Source: Phycisphaerae bacterium
Lineage (GTDB): Bacteria > Planctomycetota > Phycisphaerae > Sedimentisphaerales > Anaerobacaceae
Length of the DNA stretch: 44,004 bases
Direction: 5' to 3'
Assembly: GCA_012744475.1 (NCBI GenBank)
Contig: JAAYBV010000077.1
Span: 1-44,004 of the forward strand
Part shown: positions 8,122 to 17,041 of the stretch, piece after piece
How the letters are laid out: each line of letters starts with the position of its first letter
Position numbering within the stretch: position 1 is the stretch's first letter
The notes under the pieces: generated by a model
The model's database searches: none
What the model was told of the DNA's origin: nothing
The model's input: only the letters and a program-made list of their open reading frames with translations
Position numbers and translations under genes: made by a program

Positions 8122-8982
8122 TCAGAAAACCGGATCGGGCAGCTTCGTCAAGAAGATGTTCCGAACTGCGCCTGTCGTGACCCAAGTCGCGATGCCCAGC
8201 GGCTGGCACAGGTCCATCTCGGCCCGGATGTCGATTTTGCGGTCGGTCGTGTCGATGTCCACGAGCTGTTCGCCGTCCAGCCAGGCGGTGATGCGGTTGG
8301 GCACAACGCGCAGACGCACGTGGTACCACGTCTGCTTCTTGAACGAGTAGAACGTCGTCGTCGGGTTCTCGGAGGCGTCGTAATAGTCGATGTTGGACAG
8401 GCCGCAGAGCGTGCCCCCCCACCCGCCGAGCACCAGGGTGCACGGCTTGTCCGCCACCGGGAACGTCAGGGCGCAGAAGAAGTCGTTTCCCTCGACGCGC
8501 ATCGCCTCAAGCGTGATCTCGTAGTTCATGCGGATGATCGGGCCGGTCCAGGTGATCCCGGTGGCGTAGCTGCCCATTTCGAGGTAGATGGCCCCGTCCT
8601 TGACGTAGACGTCGCCCTGCCCGCCGAAATCCGTCACCTTCCATTGCCCGAGGGTCTGCCCGTCGAAAAGGCGGACCTGTTCGCCGGGCCCCAGGTCTGC
8701 GATTCCTTTCGCAGGCTCTGCGGCTGGTTCCACGTCGGGGGCGGCAGGCGGTTCCACGGCTGGAGCCGCCGCTTGTTCCGGGGCCGCCTGCACCGGCGTT
8801 TCCGCCTGCTCGGCAACCGGTTCGGATGCGGGCTTCGAAACGCCACAGGTCCCCCGGCAGCCGGAAAGCAGCCACGCCACCATCAGCAGAATCAGAAGCC
8901 GGACGATCCCCGCCCGGCACCGATGGAACGGCTCGGTCTGAGAAGGTCTTGCGTGTGTGCGAGCCTGACGCCTGGCCATCAT
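8122..8982 (-). CDS. Lipoprotein with a DUF1080/LamG-like beta-sandwich domain
   Basis: The protein has 286 residues from the ATG at 8982, which has a perfect AGGAGG 5 nt upstream; an ATG at 9009 gives a longer, less likely form. A basic N-terminus leads into a hydrophobic stretch ending in the lipobox LLSGC, predicting a lipid anchor after signal peptidase II cleavage. An Ala/Pro/Glu-rich spacer of about 50 residues follows, then a jelly-roll domain (VRLFDGQTLGQWKVTDFGG, DGAIYLEMG, ITWTGPIIRMNYEITLEA, WYHVRLRVVPNRITAWLDGE) like DUF1080/concanavalin-type domains. This suggests a surface or periplasmic carbohydrate-binding or hydrolytic protein. It is transcribed away from the TPR gene at 9229. 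Confidence 0.8.
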   Translation of the reverse strand: MMARRQARTHARPSQTEPFHRCRAGIVRLLILLMVAWLLSGCRGTCGVSKPASEPVAEQAETPVQAAPEQAAAPAVEPPAAPDVEPAAEPAKGIADLGPGEQVRLFDGQTLGQWKVTDFGGQGDVYVKDGAIYLEMGSYATGITWTGPIIRMNYEITLEAMRVEGNDFFCALTFPVADKPCTLVLGGWGGTLCGLSNIDYYDASENPTTTFYSFKKQTWYHVRLRVVPNRITAWLDGEQLVDIDTTDRKIDIRAEMDLCQPLGIATWVTTGAVRNIFLTKLPDPVF

Positions 8983-9037
8983 ATTGTCCTCCTGACTGTG
9001 CAAATTCATCTTGGATCAGGGTAAACCAGCCGCTACA

Positions 9038-9066
9038 ATTATACAAGCGGCAATCGCCCGGCGGAA
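9038..9066 (-). promoter_or_regulatory. Probable promoter of the DUF1080-like lipoprotein gene
   Basis: A perfect TATAAT reads leftwards from 9043 to 9038, about 55 nt upstream of the start at 8982. The -35 region (TTCCGC about 17 nt before) is poor, so the assignment rests mainly on the -10 box. Confidence 0.5.
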
Positions 9067-9228
9067 CGATTTCTCCAGGGGCTGCGAAGCCCTTAAGACC
9101 GGAGAACTCCCGACCGATAGAAGACGTATGTGCAGACACTTGGAGAAGGCTGGACACGTTGTGTTGACTCCCGCTTCTCGCAGACAATGGGGTGTCGCGG
9201 TTTATCCACACGCAACCGAGAAGGGCCC

Positions 9229-11142
9229 ATGAAGAACATCCTACTGACGGCGGCAGTTTGGCTGATGGTCATCCAGGCCGGCGCGCTGGCGCAGGGCAGC
9301 CGGCTGGCCAACGCCGGCAAGGCCGGACTCTACGTACGCTCGCTCGACGAGGTCCTTCGTCTCCAGGACGACGAAATGGACCTGGGCACGGCTGCCCTGA
9401 TCGCCTCAGAGTACTGGAGCGACATCGTCCACGGGCGTCGCTACCTCGAACGGCTCGACGCAATGGCTCTGGAGGTCCGCAACCGGCTCCGCCAGCAGCG
9501 GCTCCAGACCAACTATCGCGCCATCCCGGTCCTCAACGACTATCTGTTCAACGAACTGGGCTTCAAGGCCATTCCCCACGCCGACGATCCGAACGACCTG
9601 TTTCTGCACTCGGTCATGGACCGACGCCAGGGCTACTGCCTGAGTCTGTCGGTGCTGTATCTGTCTGTGGCCGAGCGGATCGGACTGAAGGTCTACGGGG
9701 TGGTCGTTCCCGGCCACTTCTTCGTGCGGTTCGACGACGGACGGACGCGATTCAACATCGAGACAACCAGCGGCGGCGCCTCATCCACGGACGAGCACTA
9801 CACGCAGAAGTTCGGTGTCCCCGACAACGGACGCCGGACCATCTACATGAAGAACCTGACCAAGCAGCAGACGCTCGGCTGTTTTTTCAACAACCTGGGA
9901 ACCGTCTACAACGATATCGGCGACTATGACACCGCGATGCTGGCGCTGGAGCGCGCCGTGGCGATCAACCCGACGCTCTCCGAGTCGCGGGCCAACCTGG
10001 GCAACGTCTACTTGCAGAAGGGCCGAACCGAAGACGCGCTGCGCCAATACCAGGCGGCGCTCGACCTGAATCCCAACGACGCCAAGGCATACCACAACCT
10101 CGGCAACGGATACATGGAATACGACCGGCTCAACTACGCGGTCTCCTCCTATCGGCAGGCGCTGGCGCTGGACCCCAACCTCGTCGATGCCTACCGGGGC
10201 CTGGCCCTGGTCTACGCCAGGCTCGAGAAGTATCCTGAGGCGGCCCGCGAGCTGAAGCAGGCCCTCCAGATCGCGCCCCAGGACGCGACCGCCCACGGCC
10301 AGCTCGGTGACCTGTACTGCCGCGCGGGCAACTACAACGAAGCCCTTGTCGCGTATCAAAGAGCCGTCAGCCTCGACCCGAAGAGCGCCGAGAGTCACTA
10401 CGGACTGGCCCAGTGCTACCGGCAGCTCGGCCAGCGGCAGAACGAGATCCAGGCGTACAAAGCGGCGCTGGCGTTGAAACCGGACCTGCTGGCGGCGCTG
10501 GTGGACCTGGCCAACGCGTACGTCGATCTGAAGGATTTCGCGTCGGCGCTGCCCTACTGCCGGCAGGCGGCCGCTCTGGATCCAAACAATCCGACGTTCC
10601 AGGCGCAACTGGGCGATCTGTACGCTCGCCTGAACGACAGCGAGAAATCCATCGCGTCGTTTCAGAGGGCCCTGGCGATCAAGCCGGACTACGCCGAGGC
10701 GTACTGCGGACTGGCCCTGTGCTATCAACGAAACGGTCGGGCCGACGACGCGGTCCAGGCGTATGAGACGGCGCTGCAGATTCAGCCGGAGAACCTGATG
10801 GCCCTGGTGAACCTCGGCAACACATATTTCGGTCAGGGCGACTACGATACGGCCGTGGACTACTACCGCCGCGCCATCGCGGTCCGTCCCAAGGATGCTT
10901 CGATCCACCACAATCTCGGAGCCGCCTATTCCAACAAGAACGACTATGCGCAGGCGGCCGAGGCCTACCGGCAGGCGGTGACGATCGATCCGAACTTCGG
11001 TGACGCGCATTACGGCCTGGCGTGCAGTCTCTACATGCTCGAGCAATACGACCTGGCGTGGAGTCACGTCAACACCGCCAGGCGTCTCGGCACGAGTGTC
11101 CCGGATGAGCAGATTCGCGCCATGCAGAACAAGGTGAGGTGA
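9229..11142 (+). CDS. Secreted transglutaminase-like (SirB1-type) protein with about twelve TPR repeats
   Basis: The protein has 637 residues from the ATG at 9229, chosen for the GAGAAGGG site and the signal peptide it exposes (MKNILLTAAVWLMVIQAGALAQG). Residues about 45-205 resemble the SirB1/transglutaminase-like domain: FLHSVMDRRQGYCLSLSVLY, followed by VVVPGHFFVRF and a downstream D/E. The Cys in R-Q-G-Y-C and the His in P-G-H-F would be the catalytic pair. The rest, from about residue 220, is some twelve 34-residue TPR units (pattern NLGxxYxxxGxxxxAxxxYxxALxxxP), a scaffold for protein contacts. The protein probably acts in the periplasm, as a protease-like or adaptor protein. The partner is unknown. 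Confidence 0.85.
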   Translation: MKNILLTAAVWLMVIQAGALAQGSRLANAGKAGLYVRSLDEVLRLQDDEMDLGTAALIASEYWSDIVHGRRYLERLDAMALEVRNRLRQQRLQTNYRAIPVLNDYLFNELGFKAIPHADDPNDLFLHSVMDRRQGYCLSLSVLYLSVAERIGLKVYGVVVPGHFFVRFDDGRTRFNIETTSGGASSTDEHYTQKFGVPDNGRRTIYMKNLTKQQTLGCFFNNLGTVYNDIGDYDTAMLALERAVAINPTLSESRANLGNVYLQKGRTEDALRQYQAALDLNPNDAKAYHNLGNGYMEYDRLNYAVSSYRQALALDPNLVDAYRGLALVYARLEKYPEAARELKQALQIAPQDATAHGQLGDLYCRAGNYNEALVAYQRAVSLDPKSAESHYGLAQCYRQLGQRQNEIQAYKAALALKPDLLAALVDLANAYVDLKDFASALPYCRQAAALDPNNPTFQAQLGDLYARLNDSEKSIASFQRALAIKPDYAEAYCGLALCYQRNGRADDAVQAYETALQIQPENLMALVNLGNTYFGQGDYDTAVDYYRRAIAVRPKDASIHHNLGAAYSNKNDYAQAAEAYRQAVTIDPNFGDAHYGLACSLYMLEQYDLAWSHVNTARRLGTSVPDEQIRAMQNKVR

Positions 11143-11205
11143 CTGCCAACGGCCCCGGGCCAGCCAGGCCGGCGCCGATTCGTACCATACCACAGTGACT
11201 GAGGA

Positions 11206-11841
11206 GTGCGCATCCGCACGGCTGAGGTGGACCGCAATAGGCACAAGCCGGTGATCGGAATCGTCGGCGGGATCGCGTCGGGAAAGAGTCTCGTCGCCGC
11301 CCAGTTCGGCAAGCTGGGCTGCGCGGTCGTCGACGCCGACGCCCTGGCCCGCGAGGCGCTGGACAGTCCCCCGATCCGGCAGGCGGTGGTCGCGCGGTTC
11401 GGTGCCGCCATTCTTGACGATGCCGGCCGGATCGACCGCCGAGCCCTGGCGAACATCGTCTTCGCCGACGGGGCCAGCCTCGAAGCGCTGAATGGACTGG
11501 TCCATCCATACGTCCTGAAGCGGACCGAGGAGCTGATCGCCCGGCACCGCCAGAACCCGGCCGTCAAGGCCGTAGTCCTGGACATGCCCCTGCTGATCGA
11601 GGTGGGCTGGGCGGACCGGTGCGACCGGATTGTGTTCGTCCAGTGCGATCCGGCCCGGCGAATCAAGCGGGCCCGACGCGAGCGCGCCATGGACGAACGG
11701 GACTTCAAAAATCGTGAAAATTTTCAGATTTCTCTGGACACCAAAGCAGCCCTTGCCGATAATACCATAGACAACAATTCTGACTTCTCGACGTTAGTCA
11801 GGCAAATCGACTTAATCTTCTCTGAAATAACTAAGAAGTAG
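11206..11841 (+). CDS. coaE: Dephospho-CoA kinase
   Basis: CoaE phosphorylates dephospho-CoA at the ribose 3'-OH, the last step of coenzyme A synthesis, in the cytosol. The P-loop GIVGGIASGKS, the substrate segment VVDADALAREAL, the VVLDMPLLIEVGW strand and the DRIVFVQCDPARRIKRARRER lid region are all present. The C-terminal KAALADNTIDNNSDFSTL matches the usual K..AD.VI.N end. The start is uncertain: GTG at 11206 has GAGGA directly abutting it, and GTG at 11227 or 11251 would be closer to typical CoaE N-termini. The last 140 nt are strikingly AT-rich compared with the rest of the gene, and a promoter for rho appears to lie there. Confidence 0.9.
   Translation: MRIRTAEVDRNRHKPVIGIVGGIASGKSLVAAQFGKLGCAVVDADALAREALDSPPIRQAVVARFGAAILDDAGRIDRRALANIVFADGASLEALNGLVHPYVLKRTEELIARHRQNPAVKAVVLDMPLLIEVGWADRCDRIVFVQCDPARRIKRARRERAMDERDFKNRENFQISLDTKAALADNTIDNNSDFSTLVRQIDLIFSEITKK
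11735..11763 (+). promoter_or_regulatory. Probable rho promoter inside the 3' end of coaE
   Basis: TGGACA (11735-11740) and GATAAT (11758-11763) are 17 nt apart and each matches five of six sigma70 consensus positions. They sit in the AT-rich tail of coaE, preceded by the palindrome GAAAATTTTC. Initiation near 11770 would give rho a leader of about 290 nt. Confidence 0.55.
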
Positions 11842-12058
11842 CGTGGTTCGTTCAAGAAGTTCGCGTGGTCTTGTTGTCCTCTTGAGCGGCGGGCGCGAGA
11901 TCGCCTGAGTCCTGGCTCAACTCCCACAGAACCACGAAGAGAAGGTGGTCTACATTGAGACGAGGGGTGTAGCCCTTATCTGTGGCGGACAGGTTCCCAC
12001 CTGCGCAACCCGGCTCTGGGGTGCTTACAGAACTCGTGTACGTGCAAAAGGAGCACAC

Positions 12059-13528
12059 ATGGCCAAGGCCAAAATGACCAAGAGAAAGAAATCGAAGAAG
12101 AAATCGGCTCCCAACCAGGACGTGGCGGTGGACCAGGCCGAAGAGATGCCGCCAGGCACCCCGGACATGGCCGATGACGAGACGATGCTGGCGACCGAGC
12201 CAGCCGAGGGAGAGGAGTCCCTGGACGAGGAATCCACGCACGCCAAGTACGAGCGGATCAAGAAAGGCAATCTGTACTTGACGGACCTCCAGAAGCTCAC
12301 CGTCGCCGAGCTGCACGAGATCGCCAAGAACGACGGCATCACCGAGTACAGCGCCCTGAAGAAACAGGATCTGATCTTCCGCATCCTCAAGGAGCGCATC
12401 CGTCAGAATGGCTTGATGTACGGCGAAGGCGTCCTGGAAGTCCTGCCAGACGGCTACGGCTTCTTGCGCAACCCCAGTTACAACTACCTGTCCAGCTCCG
12501 ACGACATTTACGTGTCGCCGTCACAGATTCGGCGCTTTGGACTGCGGACCGGCAATATCGTTTCCGGACAAATACGACCTCCAAAAGACTCAGAGAAGTA
12601 TTTCGCCTTGCTGCGTGTCGAGGCGATCAACTTCGAGAACCCGGACCTGCTCGCCGACAAGATCGTGTTCAGCGACCTGACGCCGCTGCATCCGGAGGAG
12701 CGTCTGATCCTCGAGACGAAGGCGGACGAACTGAACATGCGGATCATCGACCTGGTGACGCCCGTGGGCAAGGGCCAGCGCGGCCTGATTGTGGCGCCGC
12801 CGCGGACCGGCAAAACGATTCTGCTCCAGAAGATGGCCAATGCCATCACCACAAATCATCCGGAGGTCAAGCTCATCATTCTGCTGATCGACGAGCGGCC
12901 CGAGGAAGTCACGGAAATGGAGCGCAAGACCGGCGAGGCCGTCGAGGTCATCAGTTCGACGTTCGACGAGCCGGCCGCGCGGCATTGCCAGGTGGCCGAG
13001 ATCGTGATCGAGAAGGCCAAGCGCATGGTCGAGTACGGTCAGGACGTGGTCATCCTGCTCGATTCGATCACGCGTCTGGCTCGTGCCTACAACAACGAGA
13101 CGCCGCACTCCGGCCGCATCCTCACCGGTGGTGTGGACGCCGGCGCCATGCAGATGCCGAAGAAGTTCTTCGGCGCCGCTCGAAAGATCGAGGAAGGCGG
13201 CTCGCTGAGCATCTTCGCCACCGCCCTGATCGACACCGGCTCCAAGATGGACGAAGTGATCTTCGAGGAGTTCAAGGCCACCGGCAACATGGAGCTTCAC
13301 CTGGACCGCAAGCTCGTGGACCGGCGCGTCTGGCCGGCCATCGAGATCAACCGCAGCGGGACGCGACGCGAAGAGCTGTTGCTCGATCCGAAGGAGCTCG
13401 AGCTGGTGTATCGCCTGCGCAGAGTCCTCAGTGACCTGAATCCGGTCGAGGCGGTCGAGCTGCTCAAGAATCGGCTCTCCAAAACCCGCAGCAATGCGGA
13501 ATTCCTGATGACGATGAGCCTGGATTAG
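12059..13528 (+). CDS. rho: Transcription termination factor Rho
   Basis: Rho is a hexameric RNA helicase that ends transcription and acts on untranslated RNA. The 489-residue protein starts at the ATG at 12059, with AAAGGAG a few nt upstream; the frame opens earlier at 11945. The first 60-70 residues are a charged extension, Lys-rich then Glu/Asp-rich. Next come the Rho N-terminal helix domain ([20 protein letters not shown]), the cold-shock-like RNA-binding domain ([38 protein letters not shown]) and the RecA-like ATPase. The ATPase has Walker A APPRTGKT, Walker [17 protein letters not shown] and the Q/R-loop region [27 protein letters not shown] (broken here at positions I can see only by eye). 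Walker A reads R-T where E. coli Rho has K-A. Confidence 0.97.
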   Translation: MAKAKMTKRKKSKKKSAPNQDVAVDQAEEMPPGTPDMADDETMLATEPAEGEESLDEESTHAKYERIKKGNLYLTDLQKLTVAELHEIAKNDGITEYSALKKQDLIFRILKERIRQNGLMYGEGVLEVLPDGYGFLRNPSYNYLSSSDDIYVSPSQIRRFGLRTGNIVSGQIRPPKDSEKYFALLRVEAINFENPDLLADKIVFSDLTPLHPEERLILETKADELNMRIIDLVTPVGKGQRGLIVAPPRTGKTILLQKMANAITTNHPEVKLIILLIDERPEEVTEMERKTGEAVEVISSTFDEPAARHCQVAEIVIEKAKRMVEYGQDVVILLDSITRLARAYNNETPHSGRILTGGVDAGAMQMPKKFFGAARKIEEGGSLSIFATALIDTGSKMDEVIFEEFKATGNMELHLDRKLVDRRVWPAIEINRSGTRREELLLDPKELELVYRLRRVLSDLNPVEAVELLKNRLSKTRSNAEFLMTMSLD

Positions 13529-13619
13529 CGGCGACGCCGTCGCCAGGCCGGTTCGGCGGTGACTCGCCGACCGGGCGAATCGGGCCCTTTACAGAGGGGC
13601 CTGTGAAAGGTAGCATGAG

Positions 13620-13651
13620 ATCCGGCAGGCGCGGGCCTGCCGGATTTTTTT
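13620..13651 (+). terminator. Intrinsic terminator after rho
   Basis: ATCCGGCAGGC (13620-13630) pairs perfectly over 11 bp with GCCTGCCGGAT (13635-13645) around a GCGG loop. Seven T residues follow (13645-13651). This is the clearest Rho-independent terminator in the window. It lies about 90 nt after the rho stop and just before valS. Confidence 0.92.
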
Positions 13652-13678
13652 GTGTAGCGCCTTTAAGTTGGGACCGTC

Positions 13679-16624
13679 ATGGCAGAGCAGTTGGACAAAG
13701 TCTACGATCCGCAGCGCGTGGAAAAGCAGGTCAATGCGCTCTGGGGTTCGCGACCCTATTTTCACCCCGATGCGTCGGGCGGCGGCGACGCGGGAACGTA
13801 TACGATCGTGATCCCGCCGCCAAACGTCACCGCCGCGCTGCACCTCGGCCATGCCCTGAACAACACTCTCCAGGACGTGCTGATCCGGTTCCGGCGGATG
13901 CAGCAGCGCAGGACGCTCTGGATGCCCGGCACGGACCACGCGGGCATCGCCACGCAAACCGTGGTCGAGAAACGCATCCTCGCGGAAGAAGGAAAACGGC
14001 GCACCGACTTCGATCGCGATGAGTTTGTCGCCAGGGTCCAGGCGTGGAAGGATGAATACGAAGCGACGATCATCGGCCAGCTCAAGGCGATGGGATGCTC
14101 CTGCGACTGGGCGCGCACACGGTTCACGATGGACGAGGTGTGCGCCAAGGCGGTGCGGGCCAACTTCTTCAACCTCTTCCGAGACGGCCTGATCTATCGC
14201 GGCAAGCGTCTGGTCAACTGGGACCCGGCCACGCAGACGGTGCTGGCCGACGACGAGGTCGAGCACGAGACGGTCCGTGGCCATTTCTGGTATCTGCGCT
14301 ATCCGCTCGTCGAGCCGGTCCAGATTGACGCCAAACGCGTGGAGCACGTCACGGTCGCGACGACGCGGCCGGAGACGATGCTCGGCGATACGGCGGTCGC
14401 GATGAACCCGGCTGACCCGCGGGCGAAGTACCTCGTCGGCAAACAGATTCGACTGCCCATCGTCGGGCGCATCATTCCCATCATCGCTGACGAGCACGTG
14501 GTCCTGCCCAATCCCGAAAGCGAGGACGAGAAGGCCCGATTCTCGACCGGCTTCCTGAAAGTCACGCCGGCCCACGACCCCGACGACTGGGCTATCGGCC
14601 AGCGGCACAACCTGCCGGTCATCAACATCATGGCGCCGGACGGCTCGATCAGCGACAAGCACGGCTGGACCGACGCCACCGAGCCCGAGGCGCGAGAGTT
14701 GCTCGGCATGGACCGCTTCGAGGCCCGCGAGGCGATCGTCGAGTGGTTCCGCCAGGAGAACCTGCTCGAAGAGGTTCGCGAGTACACGCATGAGGTCGGC
14801 CACAGCTACCGCAGTCACGTGCCCATCGAGCCCTATCTGTCGGACCAGTGGTACATCGCGGTCAAGAAACCGATCGATCATTTAGCAGCGAAGTTCGGCA
14901 GCGGCATGATCGAAGGAACCGATGTCCCGGTCAACTCGCTGGCGGGCCTGGCGCTGAAGCCCCTGCTCGACGGCCGCCTGCGATTCATCCCCGAGCGATA
15001 CGCCAGAACGTACCAGACGTGGCTGGAGAACCTGCGCGACTGGCCAATCAGCCGCCAGCTCTGGTGGGGCCACCGCATCCCCGTCTGGTCGAAGGCCGGC
15101 CGCGATGTGACTGTCCCCCAGGGCCTTTCGGACGCAGATGAGGCAATCCGTATCATCGCCGCCGAATCAGACGAAGGTCCTGTCCGTTTCGCCTGCGTCG
15201 CCCCCGGCCGCGAAGACACCGAGTCGAGGCTCGAAGCGGATGGGTGGCGGCGCGACGACGACGTTCTGGACACGTGGTTCAGCTCGGCGCTTTGGCCGTT
15301 CAGCACCCTGGGCTGGCCGGACGAGACGGCGGAGATGAAAACCTTCTATCCGGGCGACGTCCTGTGCACCGCGCGCGAGATCATCACGCTCTGGGTCTCG
15401 CGCATGGTAATGATGGGCCAGTATTGCGCCGGGGACATCCCCTTCCGCGACGTCTACATCCACGCGATGATCCAGGACGGCGAAGGCCGCAAGATGTCCA
15501 AGAGCCTGGGCAACGGGATCGATCCGCTGATCGCCATCGACAGCCACGGCGCCGACGCGATGCGCTTCACCCTGGCCAGCATGACCACCGACACGCAGGA
15601 CATCCGCATGCCGGTGGCGCCGATGACGCTGCCCGATGGGCGGCAGGTCAACACGTCGCCCAAGTTCGACATCGGCCGTAACTTCTGCAACAAGCTCTGG
15701 AATGCCTCGCGCTTCGCGATGATGAACCTCGAAGGGTTCGCGCCTGCGTCGTTCGGTGTCAGCGATCTCGACGTGATCAGCACGTGGATCCTGTCGCGAC
15801 TCGCTACCACGGAGGCCGAGGTCACCGCCTCACTCGAAGCCTTCAGGTTCAGCGAGCCGCTGGCGCAGCTCTATCGCTTCTTCTGGAACGACTTCTGCGA
15901 CTGGTACCTCGAATGGGTCAAGTTTAGCATGCGCGATGAAGCCCGGCGCCCGATGGCGCAGAACGTTCTGGCCTTCGTGCTCGACCGCGCGTTGCGTCTG
16001 CTGCACCCGTTCGTGCCGTTCATCACCGAGGGCATCTACCAGAAGCTCAACGAGGTCGCGCCCGCGCGAAGTCTCGGGAGCATCGCGACCAACGACGGCG
16101 CCGACGCCCTGACGATCAGCCGCTGGCCGGCGGGAATCGGCCACCTGGCCCATCGCGACGTGGAAGAGCAGATTCGCGTTGTCCAGGAGGCGATTCGGGC
16201 CATCCGCGACATCCGGAACAAGTACAACAAGTCGAGTGAAGTCCTGACGGCCTCGGCCAACGCCCCGAAGGCCACCGCCGACGTGCTCAACGCCAACGCC
16301 GATTTGATCTGCCAACTGGCCAACCTGGACTCGTTCGGGGCGGCCGAGGGGGCGGCCAAACCGAACAACGCCGCCACCACCATAGTAGAAGGAACGCAGC
16401 TCTACGTGCACAACGTGATCGACCCGGTTGCCGAACGGGCCCGTCTCGACAAGCAGAAACAGGAAATTCAGCAGGCCAAGAAAGCCGTGGAAAGCAAGCT
16501 CGCCAACGAGAATTTCGTGACGCGGGCCAAGCCGGAAGTCGTCGCCCAGGCTCGCGAGAGGCTCGCGCAGTTTCAGGAGCAATTGCAGGCCGTCGAAGCG
16601 CACCTGGCCGAGCTGAGCGGTTGA
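13679..16624 (+). CDS. valS: Valine-tRNA ligase
   Basis: ValRS charges tRNA-Val and edits mischarged threonine. The 981 residues match bacterial ValRS length. The class I signatures are HLGH at about residues 54-57 in PPPNVTAALHLGHALN, and KMSKS at about 604-608 in GRKMSKSLGNGIDP. The CP1 editing domain is seen around residues 200-420 (TTRPETMLGDTAVAMNP, KVTPAHDPDDWAIGQRHNLP). The C-terminus carries the anticodon-binding helices and a final coiled coil of about 65 residues (ARLDKQKQEIQQAKKAVES), as in ValRS. The ribosome site before ATG 13679 is weak. The gene follows the rho terminator, so it should have its own promoter, which I could not identify. Confidence 0.97.
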   Translation: MAEQLDKVYDPQRVEKQVNALWGSRPYFHPDASGGGDAGTYTIVIPPPNVTAALHLGHALNNTLQDVLIRFRRMQQRRTLWMPGTDHAGIATQTVVEKRILAEEGKRRTDFDRDEFVARVQAWKDEYEATIIGQLKAMGCSCDWARTRFTMDEVCAKAVRANFFNLFRDGLIYRGKRLVNWDPATQTVLADDEVEHETVRGHFWYLRYPLVEPVQIDAKRVEHVTVATTRPETMLGDTAVAMNPADPRAKYLVGKQIRLPIVGRIIPIIADEHVVLPNPESEDEKARFSTGFLKVTPAHDPDDWAIGQRHNLPVINIMAPDGSISDKHGWTDATEPEARELLGMDRFEAREAIVEWFRQENLLEEVREYTHEVGHSYRSHVPIEPYLSDQWYIAVKKPIDHLAAKFGSGMIEGTDVPVNSLAGLALKPLLDGRLRFIPERYARTYQTWLENLRDWPISRQLWWGHRIPVWSKAGRDVTVPQGLSDADEAIRIIAAESDEGPVRFACVAPGREDTESRLEADGWRRDDDVLDTWFSSALWPFSTLGWPDETAEMKTFYPGDVLCTAREIITLWVSRMVMMGQYCAGDIPFRDVYIHAMIQDGEGRKMSKSLGNGIDPLIAIDSHGADAMRFTLASMTTDTQDIRMPVAPMTLPDGRQVNTSPKFDIGRNFCNKLWNASRFAMMNLEGFAPASFGVSDLDVISTWILSRLATTEAEVTASLEAFRFSEPLAQLYRFFWNDFCDWYLEWVKFSMRDEARRPMAQNVLAFVLDRALRLLHPFVPFITEGIYQKLNEVAPARSLGSIATNDGADALTISRWPAGIGHLAHRDVEEQIRVVQEAIRAIRDIRNKYNKSSEVLTASANAPKATADVLNANADLICQLANLDSFGAAEGAAKPNNAATTIVEGTQLYVHNVIDPVAERARLDKQKQEIQQAKKAVESKLANENFVTRAKPEVVAQARERLAQFQEQLQAVEAHLAELSG

Positions 16625-16645
16625 TTCGGCGAAGGGAGACCGAAG

Positions 16646-17041
16646 ATGGACGTGGAAGTCGAGCTGTCACGAATCATCATCAATGAGACGTCCGACCAGC
16701 AGATCATCGTCCTGAAGGAGAGGCACGGGGATCGGGCGTTTCCGATCGTGATCGGCATCGTGGAGATTTTCGCCATCGATCGGCGGCTCAAGGGGATCGT
16801 GCCCCCGCGTCCGATGACGCACGATCTGCTCGCCAACGTCATTGACGGTCTCGGGGCCAAAGTTCAGCGGATCGTGATCGACGACCTGCGCGATCACACA
16901 TTCTACGCGAAGATCTACCTCCAGATGGACGGACGCACGGTGAAGATTGACTCGCGTCCATCCGACGCGATCGCGCTGTGTGCGGCGATCAGCGCGCCGA
17001 TTTTCGTGGCGGATCATGTTTTCGACAAGACGAGTCAGTGA
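16646..17041 (+). CDS. DUF151 bifunctional-nuclease family protein
   Basis: The protein has 131 residues. It shows the DUF151/BFN pattern: ELSRIIINETSDQQIIVLKE, FPIVIGIVEIFAIDR, RPMTHDLLANVIDGLGA, and KIDSRPSDAIALCAAISAPIFV, the last being the most conserved block. Characterised relatives have RNase/DNase activity, but most members are uncharacterised. It sits 21 nt after valS on the same strand, with GAAGGGAG upstream as ribosome site. Its last 53 nt overlap the 3' end of the convergent lspA gene. Confidence 0.88.
   Translation: MDVEVELSRIIINETSDQQIIVLKERHGDRAFPIVIGIVEIFAIDRRLKGIVPPRPMTHDLLANVIDGLGAKVQRIVIDDLRDHTFYAKIYLQMDGRTVKIDSRPSDAIALCAAISAPIFVADHVFDKTSQ

Noticed and set aside
9781-11547. 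588-codon minus-strand frame opposite the TPR gene and coaE
   Set aside because: Its repeated QRRxV and VGVV-like patterns mirror the TPR repeats on the other strand, so it is a shadow.
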